A stretch of 64,000 nt of DNA from JBFGCT01 sp963825565 (GTDB lineage: Bacteria; Actinomycetota; Acidimicrobiia; Acidimicrobiales; Ilumatobacteraceae). The translations under genes and the position numbers were made by a program. The notes below the pieces were generated by a model. It did not search any database, was not told the origin of the DNA, and worked only from the letters and a program-made list of their open reading frames with translations. This document shows, piece by piece, positions 61,071-64,000 of this stretch (the stretch's first letter is position 1; the number at the start of each line of letters is the position of its first letter). The stretch lies in NCBI GenBank assembly GCA_963825565.1, contig CAWGTW010000002.1:62001-126000 (forward strand). Reading direction: 5' to 3'.

Positions 61071-62197
61071 AGACGGTCGGTGTCGACGTCGAGCGGCTCG
61101 AAGCGCAACCCCTTGGCGATCGTCGCGTCGTCGAGCACCGCCCCACGCAGGTTCTCCGGCGCGTACTCCTGGGCGATCAGGTAGTCGGCGTCGAGGCCCT
61201 GGATCGGCGGGAGGTAGCCGTTCCACGAGAAGTTCTCCTCGGCGTTGGCGACGTCGAGCAGGTGGTTCAGCCACAGGTGGCCGAGCACCGGATTCGCCGC
61301 GTTCGCCGTGATCGCCATGCAGTCGTTGTTGACGACGCCGACGCCGTCGGCCGGGTACCACCATCCGAGCACCGAGGGGTCGGTGCCCTCCGGGAGGTAG
61401 GAGTAGGCGCCGGCGAGCATGTCGCCGCTCCACGTGTGGGCCAGGTCGGTCGCCCCCTCGGGGATGTCCTTGTAGGCCTCGATGTTGACCTTGATGTTCA
61501 TCAGGTTGACCAGCTCGTCGAGATCGGCACCGGCCTGCTCGATCGCCGCCTTGTCGCTCGTGTTGACGTCGGTGTTCCCACGCCGCAGCAGCGCCATCGC
61601 GATGCCCTCGCGGTAGTCGTCGAGGATCGACGTGACCCCCTTGTAGGTCGGGTCCCAGAGGATGTCCCAACCCAGCTCGTCGACCTGGGCCTTGTCGATC
61701 CGATCGGCGCGGTAGGCGATGCCCGACGAGAACACGGTGTAGGGCACCGTGTACTTCGACCCCTCGTCGTACCACGGGTTGGTGAACGACGGAAGGACGT
61801 TGGCGAAGTTCGGGAGGTACGACTTGTTCAGTGGTTGCAGGATCCCACCGGCGATCAGCCGGTTGAGCGTGTTCGGCGCCGCGGAGTTGAACACATCGGC
61901 CTCGACCGAGCCGTTGGCCAGCTTGGTGATCGCCTCGGAGTCGACGTCGAACGTGGTGATCTCGACCTTGACGCCGTGTTCGGCTTCGAACGAGGCGACG
62001 GTGTCGGGGTTGACGTAGTCGGCGTAGTTGTAGATTCGCAGCGGCCCGGCTTCGGGCTCGAGCCCGTCGCCGATCGGCTCGGCGGCCGAGTCGCCACCGC
62101 CGTCGCTCCCGCACGCCTCCAGCAGCGGGATGCCCGCCCCGAGGAGCACGCCGAGCCCGGCGGTCTGTCCGATGAATCGCCGTCTGGTCGTGGCCAT
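61034..62197 (-). CDS. PotD-like substrate-binding lipoprotein
   Basis: A 387-residue extracytoplasmic binding protein. TTRRRFIGQT is a twin-arginine signal and LLEAC (Cys29) a lipobox, so it is folded before export and lipid-anchored. YNYADYVNPDTVASFEAEHG is the ligand-binding strand of the polyamine/betaine class. The ligand is probably a cationic or quaternary amine, by context. Confidence 0.9.
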   Translation of the reverse strand: MATTRRRFIGQTAGLGVLLGAGIPLLEACGSDGGGDSAAEPIGDGLEPEAGPLRIYNYADYVNPDTVASFEAEHGVKVEITTFDVDSEAITKLANGSVEADVFNSAAPNTLNRLIAGGILQPLNKSYLPNFANVLPSFTNPWYDEGSKYTVPYTVFSSGIAYRADRIDKAQVDELGWDILWDPTYKGVTSILDDYREGIAMALLRRGNTDVNTSDKAAIEQAGADLDELVNLMNIKVNIEAYKDIPEGATDLAHTWSGDMLAGAYSYLPEGTDPSVLGWWYPADGVGVVNNDCMAITANAANPVLGHLWLNHLLDVANAEENFSWNGYLPPIQGLDADYLIAQEYAPENLRGAVLDDATIAKGLRFEPLDVDTDRLWEDTWSQFTAG

Positions 62198-62223
62198 GCG
62201 GTCCCCCTGGTTTCTCTTGTCGA

Positions 62224-63312
62224 TCAGCTTGTGTCGGCCGGGCCCCGGACCTCGAGGTACCGGTGCACGAACTCGATGACGTACTCGTCCTTCGCGGTGA
62301 GCACCCCGGACGTGAAGGCCTTCGACCGCACGCCCCGCTGCACCATCTCGCACACAACGTAGTCCTGCGCGCCGACCAATTCGTTCAGCTCGACCTCGGG
62401 CGTCGGGTCGAAGTCGGGACGCTCGACGTCGTCGGCGGCGAACAGGTACTCGCCGACCACGAGCGTCCGGTCGGGGGCGAGCGGGAAGAGCGCGGTGAGG
62501 GCGAGAACGGTCGGTGTCAGGTCGAACAGCGCGTTCGGAAAGATCGCCGTCCCGTTGTACTCCGGCGCCGGATCGAGCCCGGGGAGGGCCGACAACGCCG
62601 AACCGCCGTCGAGCGTGAACGCCGTGGCGCCGGGGGCGAACTCGACCGCGCCGTCGTCGCGCGCCGGATCGATCACCTGGCCGGTCCGGTAGATCGGGAT
62701 CAGGTCGACCAGTTCCGGATGGACGACCGCGCAGTGCAGGCACTCGGCGTAGTTCTCGACGATGATCTTCCAGTTCGCGGCGACCAGGGTCTCGGTGCGC
62801 GCGCCGATGCGGTAGCCGCCCACCGGCAGCCCGACGAACTGCTCGAGGTGCGGGCTGTGGGTCGCGAGCCACGCGGAGAGCGGTGGGGGGCGCTCTGCGA
62901 GCGAGACGAAGACCAGGCCGTTCCAGATCGCGGCGTGGTACGGCCACAGCCCGTGTCCAGCCCGGTCGAGGTCGTCGTCGACCCGCGGCGTGGCGAGCAG
63001 GCTGCCGTCGAGCCCGTAGGTCCAGGCGTGGTACCCGCAGCGGATCGAGCCCTTGATCGCGTCGTTCGACGCGGGGTCGCAGAGTTGGGAGCCGCGATGC
63101 CGGCAGACGTTGGCGAACGCGTGGACCACGCCGTCGCGGTCGCGCGTGACGATCGTCGATTCCCCGGCGACGTCGACGACGCGCCGGGTGCCGATCGGCA
63201 ACCCGTCGACGTGGCAGGCGTACATCCAGCCGGCGTGGAAGATCCTGGCCCGCTCGAGGGCGAAGACGTCCTCGGAGCAGTAGTCGGCCGAACCGAGCGA
63301 GTCGATGGTCAT
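62224..63312 (-). CDS. Rieske non-haem iron oxygenase, large subunit
   Basis: A 362-residue oxygenase. The Rieske 2Fe-2S ligands are Cys70-x-His72 (CRHRGSQLC) and Cys92-x2-His95 (CGYHAW). The mononuclear iron site has His193 and His198 in NYAECLHCAVVHPE. This is the choline/betaine/aromatic demethylase type. A reductase is not encoded next to it. It starts the minus-strand transporter operon. Confidence 0.9.
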   Translation of the reverse strand: MTIDSLGSADYCSEDVFALERARIFHAGWMYACHVDGLPIGTRRVVDVAGESTIVTRDRDGVVHAFANVCRHRGSQLCDPASNDAIKGSIRCGYHAWTYGLDGSLLATPRVDDDLDRAGHGLWPYHAAIWNGLVFVSLAERPPPLSAWLATHSPHLEQFVGLPVGGYRIGARTETLVAANWKIIVENYAECLHCAVVHPELVDLIPIYRTGQVIDPARDDGAVEFAPGATAFTLDGGSALSALPGLDPAPEYNGTAIFPNALFDLTPTVLALTALFPLAPDRTLVVGEYLFAADDVERPDFDPTPEVELNELVGAQDYVVCEMVQRGVRSKAFTSGVLTAKDEYVIEFVHRYLEVRGPADTS

Positions 63313-63325
63313 GATGCGGACGTCC

Positions 63326-63354
63326 TTGAACTGATTGGTCAGTCAGTCTAGGGT
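63326..63354 (+). promoter_or_regulatory. divergent promoter with TetR-like palindrome
   Basis: ACTGATTGGTCAGT (63330-63343) is a perfect inverted repeat of ACTGA/TCAGT, and another TCAGT follows at 63343-63347. TTGAAC (63326-63331) and TAGGGT (63349-63354) are a plausible -35/-10 pair with 17-base spacing for the plus gene. It lies between the Rieske gene and the aminotransferase. Confidence 0.6.
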
Positions 63355-63362
63355 AGCGCAGC

Positions 63363-64000
63363 ATGGGGGCAGGAATCGACGACCGGATCATCGCCGAGGA
63401 GCGTCGCTTCGTCGAACGCAACCGGCGCTCGCAGGAGCTGTACGAACGCGCCAAGCGCACGATGCCGGGCGGGGTGACCTCGAGCTGGTCGAGCACCCGC
63501 CCGATCCCGGTCTGGATCAGCCACGGCGCCGGCAGCCACGTGTGGGACGCGGACGGCAACGAGTACGTCGACGTGCACGCCGGCTACGGGGTCAACGTCG
63601 TCGGCCACGCCAACCCCGCCGTCGTCGAAGCCGTCCAGCGGCGGGTCACGCAGGGCACGCACTTCGCGCAGCCGACCGAGGACTCGATCGTCGTCGCCGA
63701 GGCGCTCGCCGAACGCTTCGGGCTACCGCAGTGGCGGTTCTCCAACTCGGGGAGCGAGGCGACGATGGATGCGATCCACCTGATGCGGGTGCTGACCGGA
63801 CGGGACCTGATCATCAAGGTCGAGGGGAGCTACCACGGGCACCACGACCTGGTGCACGTGTCGCTCTGGCGATCGATCGATGACCTCGGCCCCGCTGACG
63901 ACCCGCGTCGCACCCCCGGACCCGGGGTCCCGCAGGTCATCGCCGACCTGGTGCGCATCGTGCCGTTCAACGACCTCGACGCGGTCCGGCGCGTCTTCGA
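63363..64000 (+). CDS. class III aminotransferase (GSA aminomutase-like), 3' truncated by window
   Basis: The frame is open from ATG 63363 to the window end (212 complete codons). It reads MGAGIDDRIIAEERR and then AKRTMPGGVTSSWSS, typical of glutamate-1-semialdehyde aminomutase-like proteins. ANPAVVEAVQRRVTQGTHF, NSGSEATMDAIHLMRV and the start of the SYHGHHD motif are present. The PLP Lys lies beyond the window. The N-terminus is longer than in HemL. It probably acts in the adjacent catabolic pathway. Confidence 0.88.
   Translation, partial: MGAGIDDRIIAEERRFVERNRRSQELYERAKRTMPGGVTSSWSSTRPIPVWISHGAGSHVWDADGNEYVDVHAGYGVNVVGHANPAVVEAVQRRVTQGTHFAQPTEDSIVVAEALAERFGLPQWRFSNSGSEATMDAIHLMRVLTGRDLIIKVEGSYHGHHDLVHVSLWRSIDDLGPADDPRRTPGPGVPQVIADLVRIVPFNDLDAVRRVF

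Overview
The window comes from a high-GC actinobacterium, most likely of the Acidimicrobiia (Ilumatobacter-like). The support is a dnaG-sigA pair, two F420-type oxidoreductase families, a mycothiol-type MDMPI protein, an SCO6745-family protein, a DUF222/HNH (13E12-like) protein with a Gram-positive SOS box, and many promoters whose start codon lies 6-9 bases after a TANNNT -10. This placement is inference from gene content; there is no rRNA here.

Layout. Bases 1-2193: 3' part of dnaG and the primary sigma factor. 2203-4116: an exported-looking beta protein, tRNA-Asn, tRNA-Met and a vapBC toxin-antitoxin pair. 4308-9061: a small CPxC membrane protein, then a compact five-gene plus-strand operon: a small Trp/Cys-containing protein, a radical SAM/SPASM maturase, a divergent LpxL-like acyltransferase, an acyl carrier protein and a ketosynthase. 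9136-15063 (minus): a CPA2 antiporter, a short lipoprotein, a secreted TSP3-repeat protein and a large LuxR-type ATPase regulator. 15317-16859: a membrane diguanylate cyclase. 16893-22931 (minus): a redox operon with a ferric-reductase-like haem membrane protein, an OmpR-type two-component system, ApbE, an FMN-binding surface protein and a secreted thioredoxin fused to a DsbD-like membrane domain. 22955-29508: housekeeping and hypothetical genes, the SOS-controlled HNH gene and tRNA-Val. 29605-36931: two very large secreted proteins, one a metallopeptidase with Ig/PKD-like repeats and one a beta-helix with a GYWK domain. 36969-40090: acyl-CoA ligase and F420-type enzymes. 40123-40700: a decayed choice-of-anchor U gene. 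40713-49895: a LysR regulator divergent from a form I CO dehydrogenase operon (coxM, S, L and maturation genes). 49926-55853: an SCO6745-family gene, homoserine dehydrogenase, a kinase/aminotransferase pair, a membrane protein and a lipase. 55871-64000: a TetR regulator and a catabolic cluster with a GcvT-like protein, an FAD oxidoreductase, a PotBCD-like transporter, a Rieske oxygenase and a class III aminotransferase cut by the window end.

How the parts fit together. The cox genes form a complete aerobic CO-oxidation module with molybdenum-cofactor and maturation functions. The 56-64 kb cluster looks like uptake and oxidative demethylation of an N-methylated or amino-carboxylate compound. 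The 4.99-9.06 kb operon is the best candidate for an undescribed system: peptide modification by radical SAM chemistry combined with fatty-acid-type chemistry.

Sequence quality. Five otherwise intact genes (dnaG, sigA, the diguanylate cyclase, coxD and the GcvT-like gene) each need removal of exactly one base to restore a full-length reading frame. I read these as recurrent +1 sequencing or assembly errors rather than five pseudogenes.
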